Assembly (NCBI GenBank): GCA_963920575.1
Contig: OY986969.1
Span: 12,416,615 to 12,480,614, forward strand
Source: Narthecium ossifragum
Lineage: Eukaryota; Streptophyta; Magnoliopsida; Dioscoreales; Nartheciaceae
Reading direction: 5' to 3'
DNA length: 64,000 nucleotides
Translations under genes and position numbers: made by a program
In this document: positions 11,004-23,294 of the stretch, piece by piece
Position numbering within the stretch: position 1 is the first letter of the stretch
Layout: each line of letters opens with the position of its first letter
The notes under the pieces: model-generated
What the model was told of the DNA's origin: nothing
The model's database searches: none
What the model saw: only the letters and a program-made list of their open reading frames with translations

Positions 11004-11460
11004 CTACTCCTCCAGGTGAAGTCCAAACTGACCTACGGACTCAAACATCAAATGCTCATGCGCTGTGATCCCTGTGACCACCGTCGTCTGCTGTCGACTA
11101 AGAGTGTCGGTGATGACGTTTGCTCTACCAGGGTGATAAAATAACTCGAAGTCATAATCCTCCAAAAACTCCATCCAGCATCTCTGCTGCAAGTTGAGAT
11201 CTCGCTGCGTGAAGATGTACCTCAAGCTCTTGTTGTCTGAGAACACCAGGAACCGCTCACCGAATAGACAGTGGCGTCATGTCTTCAAAGCAAAGACCAT
11301 GGCCACCAACTCTAAATCATGAGTAGGGTAATTCTTTTCTTGATCCTTTAGTTGGTGCGATCCATAGGCGACTGGATGTCCCTTCTTCATGAGTACACAG
11401 CCTAAACCCTCAATGCATGCATCACAGTAGACGTTGTATCCGACATCTCTCTTTGAAATA
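11004..11460 (-). pseudogene. G1 RNase H domain
   Basis: The minus-strand frame shows [16 protein letters not shown] (first catalytic region), [34 protein letters not shown] and EDYDFELFYHPGRANVITD, the usual order of gypsy RNase H, ending near the LSRQ motif. An in-frame stop follows ALKT. It lies between RT and integrase as expected for a Ty3/gypsy element. About 260 bp between this and the integrase (10741-11003) is degraded linker. Confidence 0.75.
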
Positions 11461-12353
11461 GTAAAGTCAGGTCAGTGAACCACCTCTTCAACTCTTCAAA
11501 TGCTGCCTCATAGGTGTTGGTCCAAACAAAAGGAACCCGTTTCCTGGTAAGCTGCATCATCGCAGCTGCAATCATGGAGAAATCCTGGATAAACCATCAG
11601 TATTATCCTACCAACCCGAGGAAACTGCGAACTTCAACTAAAAACTTTGGCCTCTGCCACTGCAACACTGCCTGGACTTTTGATGGATCAATTGCCACTC
11701 CCTCTATAGACACCACATGACCAAGAAATCCCACTTCGGCTAGCCAGAACTCACACTTTTATGCTTTGGCATAGAACTTATGATCTCTAAGTAGCTGTAG
11801 CACTGTTCTCAAATGCCCTGCATGCTCCTCATCATTATGTGAATAGATCAAAATGTCGTCAACGAAGACAACGACAAACGGATCTAGGAAAGGTCTGAAC
11901 ACCCTTTGCATCAAATCCATAAATGTCGCTGGCACGTTCGATAGGCCTAATGGAATCACCACCAACTCATAGTGGCCATATCGAGTCCGGAAAGCCATCT
12001 TTGGAATGTCGCTTTCCCAAATTCACAGCTGGTGGTAGCCTGACCTCAGATCAATTTTCGAGAAGACCTTGGCGCTTCTCAACTGATCAAACAGATCATC
12101 GATGCGTGACAGAGGATATTTATTCTTCACGGTCACCCTGTTCAACTTCCGATAATCAATGCACGTCTGGAGGGATCCATCCTTCTTCTTTACAAAGAGT
12201 GCGGGGGCTCTATAAGGTGACACGGTCAGCCTAATAAATCCTCGCCCCAACAAATCATCCAGCTGAGCCCTAAGTTCCCGTAGCTCTGCTGGTGCCATCC
12301 TGAATGGCAGTAAAGAGATAGGTGCAGTGCCAGGCATGAGCTCTATCTCAAAA
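11461..12353 (-). pseudogene. G1 reverse transcriptase, truncated by solo LTR
   Basis: From 12353 downward the frame reads [56 protein letters not shown] and, after a stop and frame change near 12000, [19 protein letters not shown] and [13 protein letters not shown] (catalytic FVDD). This is a Ty3/gypsy RT. The N-terminal part of the domain is cut by the LTR at 12354 and continues toward the protease beyond it. At least one stop separates the two main blocks. Confidence 0.8.
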
Positions 12354-14756
12354 TGTCGCGCCCCGACCCGCGAAAGCCCAACCGGGCCGGGCGACGCGAA
12401 CCGGAATCTAACCAACGCGGAAAAAGAACGACGAGGGTTCCCTCTAACCTATTGGTCTCCCTAGCAATTCACCAAAACACCCTCAAAAAAAAGATACAAT
12501 ATTGATTTGCAAAACCTCAAACCTCAGATTAAAAACTCAAGTGTTAATATACAAATCCTCGGAGAGGGGAAGATTCAAATACAACATTACTCCCGTAGGA
12601 GACTAACTAACCTAGGGTAAAAGCAGTAAACGGTCACCACCTCTCAAAGTCCACCAGGCGCCGCCGCACCGCCGACCAACTGCCCGGTAGGGGCCAAAGA
12701 AGAAGAACCGACGCCTGCACCTGCAAAACGCAGCCCCGGGTAGGTGTGAGCACTAAGCTCAGTAGGGATTTACACTACGCCACACAGAAGGAAGAGGGAA
12801 ACGCAACAGTGTCGCCCTCAAGCCAGACTCGAGTGAGCTACAATGGTCCCATTACCATTCACCGGTGATCTCTAGGCATATCCAACCATGGTCACCCCAA
12901 CGGACTGGGCCCATCCTGGATACGCCTAGTGTCGTAGGGTTCCAGCTGTGGTCACCCAACTCGCCATGGGCCCACACTGATGCCCCTACTGACAGGAATG
13001 AACACTGCCCAAAGAATAAGACCCGTCACCGGTGGCATCCTCAATACCTGACTTGAGGCCGACACGACCTCTACAAACATCAAGCATCATGTGTACCAGT
13101 CCTCTAAGCCAATCATAAAATTCGACTGGACACCACAATTCAAACCGGGTCCAAACTACCCAACCCCGGTCCTAGGGCTAAGTCCGAGCTTCCAGCCTCG
13201 GGACGGCGACCCAAAGATCACCCACGCCCTAACCAATGCAACTAATGCACAATCAACAATGCATGCTATGACATACACAAACAGGAGATAGGCATGCAAC
13301 AGTATGGCAAATATCATATAAGTCAACCGGATCGCTGCAGCGGTACTACCGACCGCTGCCAGCCGATCCGCAGCGGGTCCCGGCATTACGACGGTACCAC
13401 GACCGTCGACCGCAGACTCCTGCAACGGGAAGCAACCCCGAAAACCGCTCATGAACAGTAGAAATATAATATTATAATTCGACATATAATATTATATTTA
13501 AAATACCAAAAGTTCTCTACTAGGGGCTATTTGATCCCGTCGATCCGATGTCCACACGACGTCGGATTCAAGATCCAACTTAGCCACCAGTAGAGCTACA
13601 TGTATGGATAAACATATCCAAAACCCAGAATCATCCAACGGTTGGATTAACGGGAAACGCTAATGAAAACCACTAATCAAAACTAACTTTCTAATTAATT
13701 GCTGCAACGCAGCCCTCCAGTGCGAAAATCATAACAATTCGTAGGAAAATCGGAAAAATATGAAACAAGATGGACTGGAAATATAACGAAAAGATCTAAA
13801 TCTCTTATGTTTAGCAAAAGCCAAGATCATGTACTCGCCGGCCGGAAAACGCGCCGCAAGCCGGCTGTTTCTCAAGAACAGCAGAAAAACAGAGAAACCG
13901 AGTTTAATCATGCATAAAACCTACTCAAATCTCAACTGATTAACATGAAACTCAAATCAGTTATTCTAATAGGTAAGAAGCATCTACAAGCATGAGGATC
14001 AACAGATCCAACGGTTAGATCACGCGAAACCCATTGAAGAACACATGTAGGTAGAAGAACTACCCAACAGCGCATTCCCGGTTGATCCCTCGCAAACCAG
14101 CCACCAACACGACCTCAAACCACCTCAGAAACCTTCCTCTCGTCTCCACGAATCCAACAAACTTTAGAACACCCAATTTGGTGGTCGGAGGAGGGAGAAC
14201 GGCGAAGAAGAAGCTCGCCGGCGGAGAAGAGAAGAAGCAGAGCACCGCGGGAAAAGAAAGGAAGAATGAAGAAGAAGAGAAGAGAAGAGAGGGAAGAAGA
14301 AGAAGGGAAAGCTCGGGGGAAAGCCAAGAAAGCCGGAGGAAAGCCTGGGGGAGGGGAGCGAAAGTCCTCCCTCCCCTGACAGGGGAAAACGATGGTCGGC
14401 TGCCGTAATCGCGGAAGACAAAAACCCACCGACTGGTTGCTCACGAGCCCGATCGGTCGCTCCTTCGAGCGATCGATCGCTCAAGGGCTGTAAGCTGCCC
14501 AAAAGCAAGCCTCCGCGCGCCCGAGCTGGGATCTTCCGATCCCGGGTCCACCTAACCATTCTAAACAAACACATACAAGGCCTGTGTGTGCACACGCGGG
14601 TGTGAAACAAACCAACAAGGCGCAATTTACCAAATTGCCCTTGGGGTCCAAGAAACAATGCGATCCACCGGATCGCGCGCTCGACGCGAAACAAACCAAC
14701 GAGCCACAGGCCCGACCCAACCGGTCGACCCAGGAGTAGAGGGACAGGTCCTCACA
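12354..14756 (-). repeat. Solo LTR-B no. 1 with perfect CAAAA duplication
   Basis: It starts TGTCGCGCCCCGACC at 12354 and ends GACAGGTCCTCACA at 14756. Identical pentamers CAAAA flank it (12349-12353 and 14757-14761), and RT/protease of G1 lie on both sides, so this is a solo LTR inside G1. It contains an AT palindrome (about 13465-13500), the palindrome GAGCGATCGATCGCTC (14467-14482) and GCAATTTACCAAATTGC (14622-14638). Open frames at 14082-14694 are purine/pyrimidine-rich leader, not genes. Confidence 0.9.
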
Positions 14757-15240
14757 CAAAATCTATCTATCTACGCGGCAGCAATCCAAACAACTCATCA
14801 AGGAAAACATTAAGACACTCGCAGACAACCCAGGGCAAGCTGATATCTTGAGTCCCATCAGACTCGGATAAACTGAGGCTCGCCAACAAGGCAGTCAACT
14901 AGCATTCATGCCTCAACTCACCTAAATCTATGGGCTCGGCTATCTGTCTGTCCCCAACGAAACTGAAGCAATCACCCTCAAGAGTACAAGCTGTGACTCT
15001 AAACCGGTAGCAGTCAAGCAGCGCTCGATAGGATCCCAGCCAATCCATACCGAGGATGATGGCAAACTCCGTCATCTCAAGGACACATAGGTCCACCTCT
15101 AGTAGAATATCACCGACATACAGAACCCACTCGGGCCCCACTCTAGACTAGTGTCCCCATAAGAATCACGATCTCTAAGGCTACTGGCTCTAACCCCAAA
15201 AGTTGAACAGAAGAGGCCGAAATAAAAGAAAGAGACGCGC
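14757..15240 (-). pseudogene. G1 aspartic protease region
   Basis: The minus frame reads ILFDYGASLSFISASSVQL near 15230, then VGDILLEVDLCVLEMTEFAI and LGMDWLGSYRALLDCYRFRV. This is the retroviral-type protease of gypsy elements. The active-site triplet is normally D-S/T-G; here it is D-Y-G, which should abolish activity. A frameshift with a stop lies near 15142. It follows the gag-protease linker repeat (15241-15444). Confidence 0.75.
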
Positions 15241-15444
15241 CATAATCGAAAAGAATTGAGACAGGGGCACCAAAAAGCAAAATGGTACCTCGAACAACTG
15301 ATGGCTCTGCCGGGGTCGTAGTATTTGGCAATGCAAACACTTTGCCCTGTTGGACTCCCAGACCTCCGCTTCCCTGTGCACTGGGGCCTATTCCCCTGTA
15401 CAGTCCCTGGGCCGATGCAACCGATGTCTGAGCAGAATGTTGTC
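15241..15444 (-). repeat. Gag-protease linker repeat, copy 3 (joined to protease)
   Basis: About 200 bp encoding GPSAQGSGG, QQGKVFALPNTTTPAEPSVV and RGTILLFGAPVS on the minus strand, continuous with the protease. Near-identical copies lie at 17917-18115 and 31128-31340. A solo LTR sits at its outer edge, with TTGTC duplicated. Confidence 0.8.
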
Positions 15445-15654
15445 TATGAGGACCTGTCCCTCTACCCCTGTGGCTCGTTGTAGACCGCAAGGGCAATTTG
15501 GTAAATTGTGCCTTTTTGGTTTGTTTCACACCCGCGTGTGCACACACTGACCTTGTTTGTGTTACTGCTTGTTTATAATGGCTAGGTGGACCCGGGATCG
15601 GAAGATCCCAGCTCGGGCGCGCGGAAGCTTGCCTTTGGGCAGCTGACGCCCCTT

Positions 15655-15805
15655 GAGCGATCGATCGCTCCTTGAAACGATCGATCGGACTCGTGAGCGA
15701 GTCGGTGGGTTTTGACCCGCTCGGATCGATCCGACTTGGTGTTGGGATCGATCCGGGGCGCAAGCGACCGATCACTCCTTGGACCGATCGATCGGAATCA
15801 CGTCG
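15655..15805. repeat. GATCGATC dyad cluster in LTR-B no. 2
   Basis: GAGCGATCGATCGCTC (15655-15670) is a perfect 16-bp palindrome. It is followed by ACGATCGATCGGAC, CTCGGATCGATCCGAC, GGATCGATCCGG and ACCGATCGATCGGAA at roughly 20-60 bp spacing. It lies about 210 bp inside the U3 start. Confidence 0.85.
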
Positions 15806-16737
15806 GTGGCTTTTCTGCTTCGCGAGGACGGCCGCCGCTGGCCGTCGCTCTTTCTTGTCAGAAGGGGAGGACTTTCCCTCCCCTCCTTCGCCTTTTCCCC
15901 CTCTTTCCCGGCTGTCCCCTCCCCCTTTCCTCCTTTTCTTCTTCCCCTTCTTCCTTCTTCTTCTTCCCTTCTCTTTTCTTCTCTCCCGACGTTGCTCTTC
16001 CCCTGTTTTTCCGGCAGCCACCTTCCCCTCTTCCGTTCTCCCTCCTCCGACCATCAAATTGGGTGTTCTAAGGCTCGTTGGATCCGTCGCAACGAGAGGA
16101 AGGCTCCTGGTGTGGTTTGGAGGCTTGTTGGTGACTGGTTGCGAGGGATCAACCGGGTTTAGCGTTCTTCGGTAGGTTCTTCTACCTACTGTGTTGTTTT
16201 TGGGTTTTCTTTAGATCTAGCCGTTGGATCTTGTTGATCTTTGTCTTGTTGGATTCCTTATGCCTATTAGAATTTTTTATATGAGTTTTATGATCTTTGG
16301 TTTAGATCTTAGTAGGTTTTATGCATGATTAAGTTCGGATTCTCTGTTTTCTGCTGTTCTTGAAGAACAGCCGGCTTCCGGCGTGTTTTCCGGCTGGCAC
16401 GTACATGATCTTGGGTTGTGATGAGCATGAGAGTTGTAGATCTTTGAGTCTACTCTCTAACCCAACTGATTTCATATTTTTTCAATTTTTCTACGATTTG
16501 TTATGAATTGTTTGCTGGAGGGCTGCGTTGCAGCAATTTAATTGGTAAGTTAGTTTGATTATCGACTTTGATTAGTGTTTTCTTGTTAATCCAACCGTTG
16601 GATGATTATGAATTTTGGATATGATGATCCTGGTATATACACCTAATGATGGCTAAGTTGGATCTTGAATCCGACGTCGTTTGGACATCAGATCGATGGG
16701 ATCAATTAGCTCTTAAGTAGAGGCTTTGAGTGTTTTG

Positions 16738-16773
16738 AATATAATATTATATTTCGAAATATAATATTATATT
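16738..16773. repeat. Perfect 36-bp AT palindrome in LTR-B
   Basis: Arms 16738-16755 and 16756-16773 are exact reverse complements around TTTCGAAA. Decayed versions occupy the same place in LTR-B no. 1 (about 13465-13500) and no. 3 (about 39431-39466). Confidence 0.9.
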
Positions 16774-17916
16774 GTTTACTGTTCATCATCGTTTTCGGTT
16801 AACTTATATGATGTTTGGCAGCGGTCGGGGTTGCTTCCCGTTGCAGGAGTCCGCGGTCGACGGTCGCGGTGCCGTCGTAATGCCGGGACCCGCTGCGGAT
16901 CGGCTGGCAGCGGACGGTAGTACCGCTGCAGCGATCCGGTTGACTTATATGATGTTTGTCATACTATTGCATGCCTATCTCCTGTTTGTATATGTCATAG
17001 CATGCATTGTTGTTTTGTGCATTAGTTGCATTGGTTAGGGCGTGGGTGATCCTTTGGTCGCCGTCCCGAGGCTGGATGCTCGGACTTAGCCCTAGGACCG
17101 GGGTTGGGTGGTTTGGACCCAGTTTAAATTGTAGTGTCCAGTCAAACTTGATGATAGGCCTAGAGGACTGGTACACCTGTTGCTTGATGATGATTAGAGG
17201 TCGTGTCGGTCTCAAGTCAGGTGTTGAGGGTGCCACCGGTGGCGGGTCTTATTCTTTGGGCAGTGTCCGTTACTGCCATTAGGGGATCAGTGTGGGCCCA
17301 GTCCGTATTGGGTGACCACAGCTGACACCCTGCGACACTAGGTGTATCCAGGATGGGCCCAGTCCGTTGGGGGGACCATGGTTGGATATGCCTAGAGACA
17401 CCGGTGGGGGGTTGGGGGACCCTCTGTAGCACACTCGAGTCTAGCTTGAGGGTGACACTGTTGCGTTTCCCTCTTCCTTCTGTGTGACGTAGTGTAGATC
17501 TCTAGTGAGCTTAGTGCTCACACCTACCCGGGCTGCGTTTTGCAGGTGCAGGCGTCAGTTCTTCTTCTGTGGCCCCTACCGGGCAATTGGTCGGCGGTGC
17601 AGCGGCGCCTGGTGGACTTTGAGAGGTGGTGATCATTTACTGCTTTTACCCTTTTGCTAGTTAGTCTCCTACGGGAGTGATGTTGTATTTGAATCTTCCC
17701 CTCTCTGAGGATATGTATATTTATTTAACACCTTGAGTTTTAAATCTGTGGTTCGAGATTTTGCTAATCAATGTTGTTTTAATTGGGGGTGCTGTTGGTG
17801 ATTTGTTAGGGAGACCAATAGGTTAGAGGGAACCCTCGCCAACTTTTCTTCCGCGTTTTGTAGGTTCCGGTTCGCGTCGCCCGGCCCGGTTGGGCTTTTG
17901 GGGTCGGGGCGCGACA

Positions 17917-18115
17917 TTGTCCCCCTTGAGCACTGAGACTGGGGCACAAAAAAGCAAAATGGTACCACGAACAACTGATGGCTCTGCCAGAGTCGCAGTC
18001 TCTGGCAATGAAAACACTTTGCCCTGTCGGACTCCCTGACCTCCGCTACCCAGCGCACTAGGGCGTATTCCCCTGTGCAGTCCCTGGGCCGATGTAACCG
18101 ATGTCTGAGCAGAAG
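17917..18115 (-). repeat. Gag-protease linker repeat, copy 2
   Basis: A second copy of the G1 linker, encoding GSGGQGVRQGKVFSLPE, TATLAEPSVVRGTILLF and CAPVSVLKGD on the minus strand. One solo LTR bounds it on each side (15445-17916 and 18116-31127), each with its own duplication, so the tandem repeat existed before both insertions. Confidence 0.8.
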
Positions 18116-20379
18116 TGTCACACCCCGACCCAGAAAACCCATCCGGGCCGGGACGCGAGGGTCCTAAACTTATTTCTAAAATCGAACGGCGAGAGTTTTC
18201 CCCTGTATTTCTTCAATTTGAACCCTGTGCAGTTTAAAATTTCACCACATATTTAAAACAATAAATAAAACAATTCTAAATTCAACATTAATACAATTCT
18301 ACTATTATCATCTCACTTACTGACACAGGTTCTGGTACAACATCTATTTATACAATAAGTCCACCAACCCTCATCACATAAATTAATACATATAATCAAA
18401 TCCTCGAAGAGGAAAATTATACATTTAATCAAACTGCAGATGTACACTTATTAACAAAAGGGAAAACTCCAAGTCTACGATCACCTCGAGAATGGCACGC
18501 CAACGCCCAAAAGATCACCTGAAAGGAAAAGACTGCATCGACCTGCATCGCCGATGCAGCCCAGGTAGGAGTGAGCAACAAACCTTGCTCAGTAGGGTTC
18601 TACGCTATTCTACGTCACACTGAAGGGAGGGGAAACCACAACAGTATTGTCCTTCATCCCAAGTCTAAGGTGTCACTGGAGACATCACGCCTCGTCGATC
18701 CAGAATGGGCCCCTAAATAGGGTCACCCTCACCCAAGCGGCGAAACAAGGAGGACGGCCAACACGAGCCCGGACACAGGTCGGTGCATCGCCGCTGCACT
18801 CACCGCCGGAGCTCTCACCATACACCACCCCTTGTACGGGGACATACGCCATGGACATCGACATCCACACTTAGGTCCTTGGGGCAAACAGACAATACGA
18901 CCTCTAAACCTCAATAACAATATTCCAGTCCGACTAACTAATAATCCTCGAATAATATCAACATCATCATTGATGACAATCACATCCTAATCCTCGACTA
19001 CCCCAAACCCCGGTCCTAGGGCTAGATCCGGGCTACCTGAGAACCCCGGATCGGCGATCGAATCCATCGCCTACCACCTAGCCTGAATGCCTCTAATGCA
19101 ATCAGATGCATGAAATGCTCAGGCACATGAATACAGAAATAGAAGCATGCAACAATATGTCAAAACAACATACACGGGCTAGGCGAAGCGTCAAGCTTGC
19201 CGAAGGGTAAGCATAACATGGTCTACATCAAATAAAGGTCTAACTCGCAATTAAAGATTTATCTAATACAAATACGGCAACACAGGCCGTAAACAAGCAA
19301 ACACTCAATTCAATCGAAATTTCGGCATTACGACAGCTTAAACGACCGTCCCCCGAAATTCCTACAACAGGGTACACCCCCAGTCCCACAATTACAACAA
19401 TCAACCACAAACATGATATACATCAACTAGAGCACACCTTCGGCCCATTTAATTATCTAAACATCCCAAGGGGCATAACTCCCTTGGTTCAACCACGAGC
19501 CCCACACGGGCTTAACTACACAAATATATGCAATACATGTATAGATAGCATTCTACCAAAAATTACATGGATACTAAGCATACTTCTTAATCAATTACTA
19601 ATTAAGGTAGAAGATTGGCGACTTAAATAACCGTGTGGAAAACGGGGAATTGATCTCCCAAAACCTATCGAATCACACCTGTAGCTACTATATACTGCTA
19701 AGAATATCAATTCAGGGTAGTAGATGAATTAGACAAGTCATAATGGATTAGTCATGCTTTAATTATATGTGTATAGTCGACAAGGTTAGGGCATAACCTA
19801 GGTTTCACTGTGTTCGTCCGATTAATATGAAACTTAACATGCACGTTCATTACTAGCTTCCAAAACATCCACCCGAAATTCGAATCAAACGGATAAGCGA
19901 AAATAGATGAAAATCTCGTATTTCGGCTTTCGGCCACAAATGCGAAAAGAGGCACAAATACCTCAAAAACCTCTCCAATCAAAGCCAAAACTTTTAAAAC
20001 AATCCTAATTAACCTTGGGGATAAGTTACATGAGGATCAGGTTGAATAAAGGTCGAAATTCCATTAAATTAGTTAACTCCCGGATTGCTACAGTAACCAC
20101 CGTTAGAGGCGACAAGAACTTTGCAAATCGGCATCCAAACATTGTCAGATTTCAAATAAAACTTGGGCAGACGTAGATTAGCATGCTAGGAACATGAACC
20201 CCAAGAATTGAATTAATCTAATGGCTAATCTTCCCGGAATTCACTAATCAATTCACTAATTTTGGTCTCGTCGCAGATCCGAAGAAAACTCACCATAAAT
20301 CGTAGAAAACTCCGAAAATTATGAAATCAGTGGTAATTGAAAGTAGATTCGAAGATCTACAATGCTCGTGTTGATCATC
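18116..20379 (-). repeat. Outer solo LTR-A, left part
   Basis: It begins TGTCACACCCCGACC at 18116 after AGAAG (18111-18115). It is interrupted at 20380 by G2 and resumes at 30201. It carries the GGAGTGAGCAACAAACCTTG block near 18569. No coding region; the 18647-18874 frames are chance. Confidence 0.85.
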
Positions 20380-23294
20380 TGTCACGCCCCGACCCAGAAA
20401 ACCCATCCAGGTCGGAACGTGAGGATCCTAAACTCTAAAATCAAACGGCGAAAACCTCCCCTGTAAACATCACTTTTAAACCTGGTGCATGATTAAAAAT
20501 ATTCACAAATAATTTAAACTATCCTATCATCAACTCATAATACAATCTAACTTTAAAAGATAAAATAATGATTCAATTCATCTAGTACAACAATCTCTGA
20601 TCAAATTTACATCAAATTGAAATAGAAATACATTCTCCTTCAGATTACAATTTATACATTTAAAGCTGTTCATCAATTGAATATAATAAACTGATGATAT
20701 CCTCGATCTCACGCACCACCAAGGGGGGTACCGCCTCCAACACCGCAACTACCTGAAAAAGAAGGGACTGCATCGACCAGCATCGCCAATGCAGCCCAGG
20801 TAGGAGTGAGCAACAAAGCTTGCTCAGTAGGGTTCTACGCTATTTTACGTCGCACAGAAAGGAAGGGAACACAACAGTGTCGCTTCCCGCCTGAGTCTAA
20901 GGTATGTCTCGGGCCCCATAACCCATCGATGTCCCAAGGGCTCCTGTCATGAACCTCTCTCTTGAACATGTTACCAAGATCACCCTAAGCACTAACAGGG
21001 AACAGTGCCATGCAGGATCACCCTTACCCAGCAGGGATACCACTGCCTGGGGACCACGTCGGGAACACATCGATTACATCCTTACCACACAGTCGAGGAG
21101 AGCGACACGACCTCTAAACCCCAAACAATATAATATTCCAGTCCGACTACCTAATAATCCTCGAATGATATCAAACATGACTACTGATAACAATCACGTC
21201 CTAATCCTCGACTACCCCAAACCCCGGTCCTAGGGCTAGATCCGGGCTACCCGAGAACCCCGGATCGACGATCGAAACCATCGTCTACCACCTAACCTGA
21301 TGCTTCTAATGCAGTCAAATGCATGCAATGCTCACGCGCACGTCAAGAGGAAAATCATACATGCAACAATATGACATCACAACATACAGGACTAGGCATA
21401 GCCCACAGCTCGCCAAGGGGTAAACATGCATAAAGCAGATAAAGGTCTAAACTACAATAATACAATATTATAACGACGCCCACGGGCCGTTAACAAACAA
21501 CTACACATTCAAACGAAATTCCGGCATTACAACGACGTCCACAGCCATCAACCGCAATTTCTACAACAGGGATACAACCCCGACCACGCAATACACAACA
21601 GGCCACAATTACAAGTTAATACAACTAAGGCACACCTTCGGCCCACAACACAACAATACAGATAATCACAACTAACAATAAGGTAAGGCACACCTTCAGC
21701 ACGCTTATCAATCTAAACATCCCAAGGGGCATTACTCCCTTGGTTCAACCACGAGCCCCACACGGGCTAAACATGTATATATAACACATATATATAACTA
21801 ACATCTATGATATGGCATGTTCTACAAATTGAAAGCTAATTGGTTATCTATTCGCCAGAGAAAATACAGATTTGAACATACCGATCCTAGAGATCACTAG
21901 GAACATTAAATACGTGAATCTTGAAGCATCAAACCCGATAAAACATCAAAGATCCAATAAGAAGCCAAATCCCGGATTGCTACAGTACTACAATTTAGCG
22001 AAGATGAAATCTTCGCAAATCGACGTCCAAACGACGTTAAACCTCAACTCAAACTTAATCAGATATTGATTAATATATTGGGAGCATGCTGACCAAGAAT
22101 TAGATCCAATGGAAGTCTAATTTCCACATATTAGACTAATCAATTTCTCAATCCCTGTTTCGCAGCAGTTTAGGAAACAATTCATCAAAAATCGTAGGAA
22201 AATCCAAAAATCATGAAATCAGCGGCAAACGAAAGATAACTCAATGATCTACAACTTTCATCTTGAAAGTTTCACGAGATCATGCACGTACGAGCCCAGA
22301 TCTGAGCGAGAACAGCTCAGCCCGCCGAAAAACAGAAACTCGATAAAATCCGGGAAAAACCTCCAAAAATCCGGATAAAACCCAAATCAAATCCTACCAA
22401 GCTCTAATCAGTTGCTAAACAAGCCCCTAAGCATCATATTACACATATAAAACCATAGATCTAGCAACCAAACCCTAGATCTAACATACCCTAATGATAT
22501 AGGTAGAAACCCTACCTTCAAACGCTAAATCCGAGCTTCTTCCTCCTTGATCCGTCGTCCTCCCTCGCCGCCGTCGTCACCAGCTCGCCGGAGAGCCGCC
22601 GAAGACCTCCCACAGCCGCAGCCACCGCCGGAGAAGGAAGAGGAGAGGAGATGCCGCGGAAGAACGAGGGGAAGGAAGGAGGGGGAGGAGACCTCGCCAC
22701 CGCCTCCAAGCCGCCGGAGAGCCGCCGGTGCTCTCAAACCCATCAAGGCCTCGCCGGAGAAGAAGAACAAGGGCTGCCGCGGAAGGGAAGGGAAAGGGGA
22801 GCCCTCGCCGTCGTCTCCACGTCGCCGGGGAAGGTGGCCGGAGGAGAGGAAGCCGGAGAGGAGAGGGGAAGGGGTCGGGCACGGGTGAAGCCAGGGAGAA
22901 GGAAGAGGAAAAGGAGAGAAAAAGGGAAAAGAAAGGGAGAGTGTCGGGTGGAGGAAAAGAAGAAAAAGGGGAGAGAGGAAAAATAAGAAAACTAATTAAA
23001 CTAAAGCTGGGATTTAATCTCAGCCGTCCGTCTTGATCAAGCCCGATCAAGATCCAATTTACCGATCGAGGACGCCGAAAAGGATCTAATCAACCGCAAA
23101 CATCAATCAGAGGCAGTGTGTGTACAACGCAGGTGTGAAACCGACCGCCAAGGGGCAATTTACCAAATTGCCTTTGGGGTCCAAAAACAGCAATGTGATC
23201 AACCGATCGCACTGCGAGCCCAACCGAGCCAAACCACAAAATCAAACCCTCGACCTACCGCGGTCGGACCGGGTTGGAGGAACGGGTCCTCACA
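20380..23294 (-). repeat. G2 3' LTR
   Basis: It starts TGTCACGCCCCGACC and ends ACGGGTCCTCACA. The near-identical partner is 27283-30200. It contains GGCAATTTACCAAATTGCC (23154-23172) close to the U3 start and a purine-rich leader (22540-22990). Unlike LTR-B, G3 and the copia LTRs it has no ACGGTCGATC dyad cluster. Open frames 22518-23050 are leader composition artefacts repeated in both LTRs. Confidence 0.9.

Larger units (their letters stand above)
15445..17916 (+). repeat. Solo LTR-B no. 2, plus orientation, perfect TTGTC duplication
   Basis: It starts TATGAGGACCTGTCCC (first dinucleotide eroded from TG) and ends GGGGCGCGACA at 17916. TTGTC occurs at 15440-15444 and 17917-17921. It is an inverted copy of LTR-B no. 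1, 688 bp away. The pyrimidine-rich leader (15880-16060), the block CACACCTACCCGGGCTGCG (about 17520) and the AT palindrome 16738-16773 are family features. Frames such as 15672-16175 and 15143-16057 are chance frames through the leader. Confidence 0.9.

Noticed and set aside
15143..16057. 304-residue minus-strand ORF as one protein
   Set aside because: It begins in the purine-rich leader of LTR-B no. 2 and runs into G1 linker and protease; a chance fusion across an insertion border.
22480..22510. AAACCCTA motifs as telomere-related repeats
   Set aside because: Single copies (AACCCTAG, AAACCCTAC) in LTRs, not tandem.
22518..23050. ORFs of 63-157 residues duplicated at 29424-29956
   Set aside because: Duplication is due to the two G2 LTRs; composition reflects the GAGG/CTCC-rich leader and all frames on both strands are open.
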